DNA of 64,000 nt from Rugamonas fusca (GTDB lineage Bacteria > Pseudomonadota > Gammaproteobacteria > Burkholderiales > Burkholderiaceae_D): contig NZ_JACEZS010000012.1 of the NCBI RefSeq assembly GCF_014042365.1, positions 62,001-126,000 on the forward strand, in the 5' to 3' direction. Below are positions 1 through 8,762 of this stretch, piece by piece. Made by a program: the position numbers and the translations under genes. How positions within the stretch are numbered: position 1 is the stretch's first letter; every line of letters begins with the position of its first letter. The notes beneath the pieces are model-generated. The model was not told where the DNA came from. It saw only the letters and a program-made list of their open reading frames with translations, and made no database searches.

Positions 1-438
<438 letters not shown>

Positions 439-448
439 GGGAGCGGCC

Positions 449-1375
449 ATGAACGCACGCGCAAAACTGTTGCGGGCCGGCGCGCTGGCGCTGGCCGCCG
501 GCGCCCTGTACTTCTCGCTGCACCAGCCGGAAGCGCCGGCGCAAGCGGCCAATTCCGACCCCAACTACTTCGCGTTCGTGCGTTCCATGGATGGCACCGC
601 GCCCGATGGCGCGGTGCGCCAGGACAGCGCCGACAAGCTGGTGGTCGACGCCGAGCTGGCGCACCTGTTCGATTACTACCTGGCGGGCCTGGGCGAGCGT
701 TCGCTCGACGCCATCCGCACCGAGATCGGGCGCGAGCTCGACCGGCGCCTGAAACCGGCGGCGGCCGCCGCAGCGCGCCGCCTGCTGGACCAATACCTCG
801 ACTACAAGCGCGCCCTGGTGGACGTGGAAAAGAGCTTGCCCAAGCCGGCCAGCCTGACCGATGGCGCGCGCGCCCGGCTGGCAGCCATGCAGCAGCTGCG
901 CCACCGCTATTTCAGCCAGGACGAGATCGATGGCCTGTTCGGCGCCAGCGACACCTACGACACGGACGCCATCGCCCGCATGGAAATCAACGCCGACAGC
1001 ACGCTGACCCCGGCCCAGCGCCAGCAAAAGCTGGCCGCGCTGGACGCCAGGCTGCCCGCCGCCCTGCGCGAGGAGCGCGAGGCGCCCACCCGCGTGCTGC
1101 GGCTGGAGGACGAGGTGCAGCAACGCCGCGCGCAAGGGGCGGGCGACAACGAGATCTACCAGCTGCGCGCGGCCACGCTGTCGCCGGCGGCGGCCGACCG
1201 GCTGGCGGAGCTGGACCGCGAGCAGGCTGATTGGCAGCACCGCATCGCCGCCTACCAGCAGCAGCGCCGCCAGTTGCTGGCGCGTGCCGCGCCGCCCAGC
1301 GCGGCCGAACTGCAGCAACTGCGCGACGCCGGCTTCACGCCGCTGGAGCAAAAGCGGCTGCCCGCCTACGAATAA
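449..1375 (+). CDS. Lipase-specific foldase (lipase secretion chaperone)
   Basis: A 308-residue protein, a normal length for the Lif/LipB family of membrane-anchored steric chaperones. One hydrophobic segment at residues 8-24 anchors it in the inner membrane. An Ala/Pro-rich stretch leads into the periplasmic helical domain. The family signature FDYYLAGLGE is at about residues 74-83 and matches the RxxFDY(F/C)LSA motif, although the Arg position reads as Leu-Ala-His here. The rest is charged and helical, as in the extended scaffold that wraps the lipase. AAGGGAG at 437-443 precedes the ATG by 5 bases. The gene sits 10 bases after the lipase stop, so the two are surely cotranscribed. Confidence 0.92.
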   Translation: MNARAKLLRAGALALAAGALYFSLHQPEAPAQAANSDPNYFAFVRSMDGTAPDGAVRQDSADKLVVDAELAHLFDYYLAGLGERSLDAIRTEIGRELDRRLKPAAAAAARRLLDQYLDYKRALVDVEKSLPKPASLTDGARARLAAMQQLRHRYFSQDEIDGLFGASDTYDTDAIARMEINADSTLTPAQRQQKLAALDARLPAALREEREAPTRVLRLEDEVQQRRAQGAGDNEIYQLRAATLSPAAADRLAELDREQADWQHRIAAYQQQRRQLLARAAPPSAAELQQLRDAGFTPLEQKRLPAYE

Positions 1376-1500
1376 CCAGCCCATTTTTTGCGGCGCCTCA
1401 AGCTTGATGCGGCTGGCCGGCCACACCGGCCCCGCGCCGCGCCGCGCCTCGGAATTTCAATGCTACAATTCTTGCATATCGAACATCTTCCGGGTGCGGC

Positions 1501-2208
1501 ATGGCGATGTCACGGCTCAGCGTCACCATCAGCGCGCCCATCATCCTGATCGGCGCGCTGGCCCTCGGCCTGAACGCCTATCTCAGCGTCGGCAAGCTCG
1601 ATCGCACCCTCAGTGAGCTGGAGCAGTCGCGCCTGCACCTGATCCTCGACGACCTGCGCGACAGCCTGGAAACGGGCCTGGACCTGGGCCTGCCCTTGAA
1701 GGGTCTGGGCAACGCGCAGGCCGCCATCGATCGGGAAGCGCGCCAGGACGGCGCCATCGTCGGCATCCGCGTGCTGGACGCCCAGGGCGCCCCCGTGTTC
1801 AGCACAGGCGACTCCGCGCACGGCCTCGCGCTGCGCGCGCCCCTGTCCAGCAACCTGGGCGTGGCCATGGGCGCCATCGAACTGCGCTACGCGCGCCAGG
1901 CGCAGGACTTGTCGATCGCCGCCTACGCCAGCCAGCTGACGCGGGCCGCCGCATGGATCGCCGCCGCCGGCGCGCTGCTGGCGCTGGCCGCGATCCGGCT
2001 CTGGATGCGCCGCATCACCCGCACCATGGACAGCATCGCCTCCACGCTCGACCATCGGCCACCGCCGCCCCACCCCGATACGGAGGCGGCCGCGCTGGCT
2101 GGCCGCGCCCGTGAACGGGCCGACGCCGCGCTGCGGGAACTGGAACAGGCCAGGCGCGCGCTCGGCAATCCCGGCGACGCCCGCGGCCCGGCCGGAGAGC
2201 GCACATGA
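1501..2208 (+). CDS. Membrane-bound sensor-like protein with Cache-type periplasmic domain, no output domain
   Basis: A 235-residue protein with a transmembrane segment at about residues 8-28 and an extracytoplasmic region of about 115 residues. A second membrane segment lies at about 143-165, followed by RRITRTMDSIASTLD, which looks like the start of a HAMP helix, and then a charged helical tail. There is no kinase, GGDEF or methyl-accepting domain. The arrangement (membrane, small Cache-like domain, membrane, HAMP-like helix) is repeated at the N terminus of the next gene, which overlaps by four bases (ATGA, 2205-2208). The start could equally be the second ATG at 1507. No strong ribosome site is visible. 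TACAAT at 1464-1469 may be a -10 element. I infer a signal-sensing partner of the downstream transporter; no closer family name can be given. Confidence 0.7.
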   Translation: MAMSRLSVTISAPIILIGALALGLNAYLSVGKLDRTLSELEQSRLHLILDDLRDSLETGLDLGLPLKGLGNAQAAIDREARQDGAIVGIRVLDAQGAPVFSTGDSAHGLALRAPLSSNLGVAMGAIELRYARQAQDLSIAAYASQLTRAAAWIAAAGALLALAAIRLWMRRITRTMDSIASTLDHRPPPPHPDTEAAALAGRARERADAALRELEQARRALGNPGDARGPAGERT

Positions 2209-4211
2209 CGCCGGACCAGCGCCTGACGGCGCGCCCGGTGCGCCAGTTGTTCGCGTTCGCGCTGGCGCTGCTGCTGGCCACCCAGCTGGCCCTGTCGTAT
2301 TACGCCTGGAGCCGGGCCGAGGAACGCCTGCTGCCGGAACTTGGCAACAAGGCCCACACGGCCGCCCTGTCGCTGGCGGCCAGGCTGGAACGGGCGCTGG
2401 GCTACGGCATCCCGCTGCCCCGGCTGGTGGGCGTGCCCGAGTACTTCGCCGACGTGCTCCGGCAAAATCCCGACCTGGCCTACGTGCGCGTGAGCGGCAC
2501 CGATGGCGCCCCCCTGTTTGGCAGCGGCGACGACGGCGGCCCGCCATCGGGCTACCTGGACCAGCCGCTGCCCCTGCGGCTGCATGGCGCCATCGTCGGC
2601 CAGCTGCACGTGGGCGTACACCGCGACTACCTGGCCGCGCGCGTGCGCGAACTGCGCTACGACGTCGGCATCGTGCTGCTGGCCAGCCTGCTGATCGCCT
2701 TCGAAGTGCTGTGGTTCGTCGTCACCCTCAATTTCACGGCACCCATGCGCCAGATCGCGGCCATGATGACGCGGCTGGCCGCCGGCGACTTCCGCCGCGC
2801 CCACCTGCGTGAAGGCAGCGAGCCGCTGGCCGTGCGCCTGGGCGCGATCGCTGCCGCCGTCAACCACGGCTACGAGAAGCTGGCGGCGCTTGCCTCCAGC
2901 GCCCGGCAAAGCCACGCCAGCGCCGCCTTGCTGGGCCAACTGCAGCGCGAGTACGCATTTGGCGATGCCGGCGCCGATGCCGACCTGACGCAGCAGCGCC
3001 TGGTGCTGGTGCGCGCCCTCAGCTTCCTGTTCATGTTCGCGGAAATGCTGTCGCGCCCCTTCCTGCCCGTATATGCGGCCGCGCTACCCATGCCGGGCCT
3101 GGCCCTGTCCGAGGGCCTGCGCGCCAGCCTGCCCGTGACGGCCTTCCTGCTGGCCGTGGCGCTGAGCATGCCCGCCGCCGGCCACTGGTCCGACCGCGTG
3201 GGGCGGCGCACCAGCTACATGGCTGGCGCCGTGCTGGTGATCGCGGGGCTGGCCGCCACCGCCCTGGTGCCGCACTATTGGGTGCTGCTGGCCGCGCGCG
3301 CCGTCACCGGCCTGGGCTACGCCCTCATGTTCATGGCTTGCCAGGGCTATGTCTTCGACAGCACCGACGGCGCCAACCGGGGCCGGGGCATGGCGCTGTT
3401 CGTGGGCGCCATCATGGTGGCCGAGATCTGCGCCCCGGCCGTGGGCGGGATCCTGGCCGACCGCCTTGGCTACCGGCCCGTGTTCGCCCTGGGCGCCGGG
3501 ACAGGACTGCTGGCCGCCTGCATCGCCGGCGCGGTGCTGGACAACCGCAGCGCCACGCCCGGCGCCGGTCCGCCGGCACCGCTGCACAAGCTGGTGCCCA
3601 GGCTGCTGCATAACCGGCGCTTCGTCGCGCTGACCGTCTTGTCCGGGATACCGGCCAAGTTCCTCTACTCCGGCTTCCTGATCTTCCTGGTCCCCTTGTT
3701 GTTGCATGGCCTGGGCGCGTCCAAGTCCGACATCGGCCGCTACACCATGCTGTACGGCTTGAGCTGCCTGCTGCTGGCGCCCCTGTTCGCCCACCTGGCC
3801 GACCGCTACAACGCCTACGCCGCCATGGTGGCCGGCGGCGGCCTGCTGACGGCGCTGGCCATGCTGCCCGTGCTGCGCGGCGCCAGCCCGCCGCTGGTCT
3901 TGCTGGCTATCGCGGGGCTGGGCCTGGGCCAGGCCATGAGCATCTCGGCCCAACTGGTGCTGGTGGCGCGCGCCACCCGCGACGAAACGCTCGATACCGG
4001 CAGCGGCCCCGTGATGGGCGTGTTCCGGCTGATCGAGCGCCTGGGCGCGGCCGCCGGCCCCATCGTCACGGGCGCACTGGTGGCGCGCCACGGCGCCGCC
4101 GGCGCCATGCTGATCCTGGGTGCGGCGGGTCTGGTGACGTCGCTGCTGTTCACGGCCACGCTGTGGCCACACCGGCGCCGGCATGCGCGCGGCGCGGTAG
4201 GCCAGCCATGA
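2205..4211 (+). CDS. Cache-HAMP sensor fused to a major facilitator superfamily transporter
   Basis: A 668-residue protein that joins two normally separate modules. Residues 14-33 are a membrane segment, about 40-150 an extracytoplasmic Cache-like domain, 153-175 a second membrane segment and about 176-228 a HAMP-like helical region. From about 266 to 655 there is a complete MFS transporter with roughly twelve membrane segments. It includes the loop 2-3 signature GHWSDRVGRR. The end of the MFS part is a basic tail. The start overlaps the stop of the upstream sensor-like gene (ATGA), and its own stop overlaps the next start in the same way, so translation is probably coupled. The substrate cannot be told from sequence. 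The fusion suggests transport gated by, or signalling about, a periplasmic ligand. That is inference. Confidence 0.82.
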   Translation: MTPDQRLTARPVRQLFAFALALLLATQLALSYYAWSRAEERLLPELGNKAHTAALSLAARLERALGYGIPLPRLVGVPEYFADVLRQNPDLAYVRVSGTDGAPLFGSGDDGGPPSGYLDQPLPLRLHGAIVGQLHVGVHRDYLAARVRELRYDVGIVLLASLLIAFEVLWFVVTLNFTAPMRQIAAMMTRLAAGDFRRAHLREGSEPLAVRLGAIAAAVNHGYEKLAALASSARQSHASAALLGQLQREYAFGDAGADADLTQQRLVLVRALSFLFMFAEMLSRPFLPVYAAALPMPGLALSEGLRASLPVTAFLLAVALSMPAAGHWSDRVGRRTSYMAGAVLVIAGLAATALVPHYWVLLAARAVTGLGYALMFMACQGYVFDSTDGANRGRGMALFVGAIMVAEICAPAVGGILADRLGYRPVFALGAGTGLLAACIAGAVLDNRSATPGAGPPAPLHKLVPRLLHNRRFVALTVLSGIPAKFLYSGFLIFLVPLLLHGLGASKSDIGRYTMLYGLSCLLLAPLFAHLADRYNAYAAMVAGGGLLTALAMLPVLRGASPPLVLLAIAGLGLGQAMSISAQLVLVARATRDETLDTGSGPVMGVFRLIERLGAAAGPIVTGALVARHGAAGAMLILGAAGLVTSLLFTATLWPHRRRHARGAVGQP

Positions 4212-5242
4212 ACGGCGCCCGTCCGCCCGCCCCGCAGGCACAGGGCCGGCGCGCCGTGCTGGGTGCCGCCTGCGCCGCCGGCGCCTGGCTGGCCACGCCG
4301 GCCCTGCGCGCGGCCACGCGCCCCTACCGCATCTACATGATGCTGTACCGCGGCCAGAGCGCCGTCGAACAAGGCTTCCGCGACTACTTCGCCGTCAACG
4401 GCATCGCCGTGGAGATGGTCATGCGCGACGTGGCGCAGGATATCGGCAAGGTACCGCAACTGGTGGCCGAAGCGCGCGCCCTGCAGGCGGACCTGATCTA
4501 CACCTGGGGCACGCCCGTCACCCTGGCCGTGGCCGGACGGGCTGGCGCCGTTGATCCGGCCGTCCACGTGACGGATATCCCGGTCGTGTTCACCATGGTC
4601 GCCTCGCCGCTGGGCTCGGGGCTGGTCACCTCGCTGGCCTCGTCGGGCCGCAACGTGACGGGCGCCTGCCATGTGGTGCCGCTGGCACAGCAACTGAGCG
4701 CCATCCGCGCCTACCGCCGCTTCGACCGGATCGCCATCATCTACAACCCGGCCGAGCCGAACTCCGTGCAGAACGTGGCCGAGTGGCGCGCCCTGGCCGC
4801 GGCCCATCAATTGCGGCTGGTGGAAAAGCCCGTGCCCCTGGACGCCAAGGGGCAGCCCGATGCGGCCGCCCTGCCCGGCCTGGTGGCCAGCCTGGCCAGC
4901 GCGGCCACGCAGTTGCTCTACATCGGCCCGGACAGCTTCCTGGCCGCCAACCGGCAAGCCCTGACGGCGGCCGCGCTGGCGCAGCGCCTGCCCACGTTCG
5001 CCGCCACGGAAGTCTACCTGCGCGACGGCAAAGCCCTGTTCGGGCTGGTGTCAGGCTACGACACCGTGGGACGGCTGACGGCCCACAAGGCGGCCCAGAT
5101 CCTCGTCCACCGCATGGCGCCGGCCGCCATCCCCATCGAAACGCTGGCCCGTTTTTCCTACCTGGTCAACATGGCGGCGGCGGACCAGCTGCGCTTGTAC
5201 CCACCGCTCAAGGTGATCAACTACGCGGAGCTGCTGCGATGA
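4208..5242 (+). CDS. ABC-type substrate-binding protein (PF04392/TrpX-like family)
   Basis: A 344-residue protein starting at the ATG that overlaps the previous stop by four bases; an in-frame upstream ATG at 4163 lies inside the transporter gene and is less likely. The N terminus carries an Arg-Arg pair, then a hydrophobic core (AVLGAACAAGAWLATPALRA), consistent with a Sec or Tat signal peptide. The mature part follows the PF04392 pattern. LIYTWGTPVTLAV, DIPVVFTMVASPLGSGLV and GRNVTGACHVVPL lie in the first lobe, and RIAIIYNPAEPNS and LLYIGPDSFL in the second. No permease or ATPase gene is nearby. It may therefore feed ligand information to the adjacent Cache-containing proteins rather than to an ABC importer. 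The fold is clear; the ligand is unknown. Confidence 0.84.
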   Translation: MNGARPPAPQAQGRRAVLGAACAAGAWLATPALRAATRPYRIYMMLYRGQSAVEQGFRDYFAVNGIAVEMVMRDVAQDIGKVPQLVAEARALQADLIYTWGTPVTLAVAGRAGAVDPAVHVTDIPVVFTMVASPLGSGLVTSLASSGRNVTGACHVVPLAQQLSAIRAYRRFDRIAIIYNPAEPNSVQNVAEWRALAAAHQLRLVEKPVPLDAKGQPDAAALPGLVASLASAATQLLYIGPDSFLAANRQALTAAALAQRLPTFAATEVYLRDGKALFGLVSGYDTVGRLTAHKAAQILVHRMAPAAIPIETLARFSYLVNMAAADQLRLYPPLKVINYAELLR

Positions 5243-5901
5243 ACGAGGACAGCCCGTTCCGCTGGCGCCCCTTGCGCCCGGACGAAGCCCACATGGCCTG
5301 GGCACTGCACGCGCAGGTGTACGCCGCCACGCCGGCCGGCATGGTGCGGCCGGACCAGCCTGACCATTTCGAACAGCACATCGAGGCGCTGGGCCGGATC
5401 CTGGGCTGCTTCATGGGCGACCAACTGGTGGCCTATGGCGTGCTGGGCCTCGACTCCGAGACGGTCGCGCACCTGGCAGGGCTGCTGGCGCTGGCGCCGG
5501 CCGACCGCCAGCGGGCCTGCGTGCTGGACGGCGCCGCCTCGCTGCCCCCGTGGCGCGGCCATAACCTGCACCGGGTGGCCATCGACGCGCGTGGCGCACT
5601 GGCGCAGTCACTGGGCCGCACGCTGATGCTGGCCACGGTGGCGCCGGAAAACATGCGCAGCCTGCGCGGCCTGCTGTTGCAAGGCTATGCCGTGCATGGC
5701 TACGCGACCGTCTACGGTGGCCTGCCGCGGCTGCTCATGGCGCGCGACCTGCTGCGCCCACCCAGGCAATGGCGCCTGGCGCGCCAGGTGCCGGCCCCCG
5801 ATCACACCGGCCATCAACTGGCGCTGGCCGCCGGATTGCGCGGCTATGGCTGCCAGCAGGACGCCGCCAAGGCGTGGCACATCGAATATGGCGAGCCATA
5901 G
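5239..5901 (+). CDS. GNAT-like N-acetyltransferase domain protein
   Basis: A 220-residue protein whose ATG overlaps the stop of the substrate-binding protein gene by four bases. It is the last gene of the four-gene run. FRWRPLRPDEAHMAWALHAQ at the N terminus resembles the first strand and helix of GNAT folds. LPPWRGHNLHRVAIDARG sits where the acetyl-CoA pyrophosphate loop is expected, and ATVAPENMRSLRGLLLQGY matches the conserved Asn and following helix. The C-terminal 50 residues are atypical. Assignment rests on pattern rather than a perfect motif, so the acetyl acceptor and activity are unknown. Its coupling to a sensor, transporter and binding protein suggests it modifies the same small ligand, which is inference. 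Confidence 0.66.
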   Translation: MNEDSPFRWRPLRPDEAHMAWALHAQVYAATPAGMVRPDQPDHFEQHIEALGRILGCFMGDQLVAYGVLGLDSETVAHLAGLLALAPADRQRACVLDGAASLPPWRGHNLHRVAIDARGALAQSLGRTLMLATVAPENMRSLRGLLLQGYAVHGYATVYGGLPRLLMARDLLRPPRQWRLARQVPAPDHTGHQLALAAGLRGYGCQQDAAKAWHIEYGEP

Positions 5902-5929
5902 GGACCACTCCCGGTGTCTGCCCCTGGCG

Positions 5930-8641
5930 CTACTGGCCGCGCCGCCGCCCCAGCCCGCCCCGCCGCTGCTCGCGCTCGCGCTGGCGCAGCACGTCGATCA
6001 TCACGTTGAAGGTGCGGGCCAGCTGGCCGATCTCGTCGCCCGTGGTGACCTTGACCTGGACATTGGCGCGCTCATAATCGCCTTCCTTGAGCGCGTTGGC
6101 CGCATCCGTCAGGCGCCGGACCGGCCGCACGATGCCGCGCGCGAACCATAACGCCAGCAGCAGGAACACCAGGCCCACCACGCCCACGCTGTAGAGCACA
6201 TTGTCGAACAGTTGCCGCAGCGGCGCCTCGAAGCGCTGGCGCGATTCCGTCACGGCCACCACCCAGTCATGGCCGGCCACGGGGGCGAAGCCGGCATACT
6301 CGTCCACGTCCGTCAGCGTGGAGTGGTAGCGGATGCTGCCCGGCGCGCGCGCGCCGACCATGGCCCGCGCCAGCGTCGGCATGTCCAGGCTCTCGATGCG
6401 CTGGCGCCGGAAGCGCTGGTCGGCCACGATGCGCGCCAGCGCCTCGCGCGGCAGCGGCATCAGGCTGCGGTACAACATGCGTTCATCGGGATACTGGACC
6501 AGCACGCCATCGCCGTCGATCATCAGCGGTTGCCGCGAACCGTGGGCGCGCACCTGGTTCAGGATCGCCGTGATCGTCGAACCCTTGATGCGCAAGACCA
6601 CCACCCCGATCACGGCGTGGCGGGCGTCGAACACGGGATAAGCGTAGTACACACCGGGCTTGCCTTCCGTGGACCCGACGATCACGCCCGTCATGAACGG
6701 ATGGCCGCCCATGGCCTGCTGGAAGTACTGGCGGAACTTGAAATTGAGCCCCGCCACGCCCGGCTCGCTCGACACCAGCGCATCGCCTTGCGCATTCATG
6801 AGAAACATCAGGTGCACGTCGGGATTGGATCGGACCACGCTGAGCAGCCGCGCATGGACGGCCTCGCGGCCTGCCGTGCCGGGCGCACGCAAGTAATTGA
6901 TGAACACCGGATCGGCCGCCAGGTAGGCAGCCAGGTGGCGGCTGTCCCCCAGCAGCTGCGCCACCCGCCCGGCCGTGCTCCGGGCCAGGCTTTCCAGGTT
7001 GCGCAGTTCGCTGGCCGACACGGTGGCCACGCTGGCGCGCAGGTTGTAATAGGCCGTGATGGTCATCGGCAGCAGCGCCGCCAGCACCAGGGCCAGCGTC
7101 AGCTTCACGCCCAGCGGCCAGGAGGCGGGCCGCCACATGGCCCGGCCCAGGCGGCGCACGCCCTTGGACAGCCGCCGTTGCGCCTCCAGTTCGCCCACCC
7201 GCAGCGCATCCTGCAAGCCCAGGCTGCCGGCATGGGCCGCGAACAGGCCGTGGGCGAAGTCGGCCACCGTTTGCGGGCGCTGCGCGGGATCGAGCATCAG
7301 CGCCTGGTCGATCGCCTGCAGGAACGCCTCGCTGTAGCGGCCGGCCGCGGCCTCGCGCGCCGGCACGTGTTGCGCCACGCCGTGCTGGCGCTCGGGCGCG
7401 GGCGCGGGCTTGGCGCCGGTGACCATCCAGTACAGCGTGGCGCCCAGCGCGTAGATGTCGGTCCATGGCCCCTGCGGCCCGCCCGCGTATTGTTCCGGCG
7501 GCGCATAGCCGGGCGTGACCACGTCGGCCATGGCCTGCGCGCCGCCGGCCGTTTGCCGGGCGGCGCCAAAGTCGAGCAGCACCAGGCTGCCATCGTCCTT
7601 GCGCACGTAGATGTTGTCCGGCTTGATGTCGCGGTGCAGATAGCCCGATTCGTGCACCAGCGCCAGCCCGTCGAGCAGCGGATGCAGCAGCGACAGCAAC
7701 TGCGCCTCCGGCATCGCCTTGCGCTTTTCCCACCACTGCTTGAGCGGCTTGCCGCGCTCATACTCCAGCACCATGTAGGCGGTGCGGTGGGCCTCGAAAA
7801 AGCGGGCCACGCGCACGATGTTCGGATGGCGGAAGGTGGCAAGCGTGCGCGCCTCGACCAGGAAGCTTTCCAGTCCACTCAGGTAAAAATCATTGTCCTC
7901 GGCCCAGCGCGGCGACACGGAATGGTCCGACGCCCGGGTCGCGTAATCGCCCGGCAGGTACTCCTTGATCGCCACCTTCGCGTTCAGGTTGACGTCCGTG
8001 GCAAGGTAGGTGATGCCAAAGCCACCCTGCCCCAGCACGGCATCGATGCGGTATTCGAACAGCTGGAAGCCGGGACTGAGCGCCAGCGGCAGTTCCTCGC
8101 CGGGAGCGGCGCGGGCCGGGGGCGGTGCGGCCGGCAGCACGCTGCGTGGCGGCGCGCTCGGCGCGGCAGGCGAAGCGGGCCCTGTGCCCGGACTGCCGGC
8201 GTTCGCGGCCAGGCGCAGCGCCGCCAGCGAGACGCTGGGGATCGCCGCCATCGGGCTGCCTGCGATGCGCGTCGCATCGTCGGCCGGCACCGGCATGGTG
8301 ATGCGGGTGGCGTCATCGTCGGCCGCGGCGGGCGCGAGGCGGGTCGCATCCTCGTCGGCCGGCGCGGCCGGGGCCAGCAGCGTGGCGTCCTCATCGCGTT
8401 GCGCCGGCTGCCGGGCCGCAAGCTGGCCCATGCGCGCCTCCAGCGCCGCCAGCTGGCCTTGCGCGTTGCGGGCCGCGTCCGCGTGCACTGCGCGCAGCCG
8501 GCGTTCCAGCACCACCACCTGCTCCAGCGCGGCCACCCGCCGCGCCAGCCCGGCCTCGCGCGCCGCCGCGCCAGCCGCGGCGCCGGCGGCATCGCTGGCC
8601 TTGGCCTCATCTGGCTGGGGAAGATCGTCGCTGCGGTCCAT
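5930..8641 (-). CDS. Transmembrane Ser/Thr protein kinase with extracytoplasmic dCache domain and HAMP
   Basis: A 903-residue protein. Residues 31-75 form a coiled coil. Residues 84-128 hold four Asp-Ala-Thr repeats. The kinase domain, about 195-470, has the glycine loop GQGGFG (204-209), the catalytic Lys in VAIKEY (226), HRDIKPDN (336-343), DFG (357-359) and a PPE replacing APE. Membrane segments at about 511-530 and 815-834 enclose a periplasmic dCache-like sensor of about 280 residues. A HAMP domain (835-885) ends the protein, with no further output domain. The kinase therefore sits N-terminal to its own sensor. It lies head-to-head with a PP2C phosphatase gene and beside tagF, tssK and tagH. 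By analogy with PpkA/PppA/Fha1 it probably controls T6SS activity by threonine phosphorylation. Confidence 0.88.
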   Translation of the reverse strand: MDRSDDLPQPDEAKASDAAGAAAGAAAREAGLARRVAALEQVVVLERRLRAVHADAARNAQGQLAALEARMGQLAARQPAQRDEDATLLAPAAPADEDATRLAPAAADDDATRITMPVPADDATRIAGSPMAAIPSVSLAALRLAANAGSPGTGPASPAAPSAPPRSVLPAAPPPARAAPGEELPLALSPGFQLFEYRIDAVLGQGGFGITYLATDVNLNAKVAIKEYLPGDYATRASDHSVSPRWAEDNDFYLSGLESFLVEARTLATFRHPNIVRVARFFEAHRTAYMVLEYERGKPLKQWWEKRKAMPEAQLLSLLHPLLDGLALVHESGYLHRDIKPDNIYVRKDDGSLVLLDFGAARQTAGGAQAMADVVTPGYAPPEQYAGGPQGPWTDIYALGATLYWMVTGAKPAPAPERQHGVAQHVPAREAAAGRYSEAFLQAIDQALMLDPAQRPQTVADFAHGLFAAHAGSLGLQDALRVGELEAQRRLSKGVRRLGRAMWRPASWPLGVKLTLALVLAALLPMTITAYYNLRASVATVSASELRNLESLARSTAGRVAQLLGDSRHLAAYLAADPVFINYLRAPGTAGREAVHARLLSVVRSNPDVHLMFLMNAQGDALVSSEPGVAGLNFKFRQYFQQAMGGHPFMTGVIVGSTEGKPGVYYAYPVFDARHAVIGVVVLRIKGSTITAILNQVRAHGSRQPLMIDGDGVLVQYPDERMLYRSLMPLPREALARIVADQRFRRQRIESLDMPTLARAMVGARAPGSIRYHSTLTDVDEYAGFAPVAGHDWVVAVTESRQRFEAPLRQLFDNVLYSVGVVGLVFLLLALWFARGIVRPVRRLTDAANALKEGDYERANVQVKVTTGDEIGQLARTFNVMIDVLRQREREQRRGGLGRRRGQ

Positions 8642-8762
8642 GCGGCTCCACTTTTTTGGGGAATTTACATCGAACTAATGCGTGGCTCATGCTAGCATGG
8701 GATACTTCCCCACAGGCGGAAAGTCATCTTCGCGAAGTCGTTTTTTCTGGCCAGGAGACACC
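8642..8762. promoter_or_regulatory. Divergent control region between kinase and PP2C phosphatase genes
   Basis: A 121-base gap between opposed starts. It contains a perfect 12-base palindrome, CATGCTAGCATG, at 8688-8699, and the strong ribosome site AGGAG at 8753-8757, five bases before the TTG used by the phosphatase gene. No convincing -35/-10 pair was seen. The palindrome could bind a dimeric regulator, but this is only suggestive. Confidence 0.35.

Noticed and set aside
6212..8695. An 827-codon open frame on the plus strand opposite the transmembrane kinase
   Set aside because: Composition is dominated by Arg, His and Gln and it mirrors the kinase gene base for base; no ribosome site or domain is seen.
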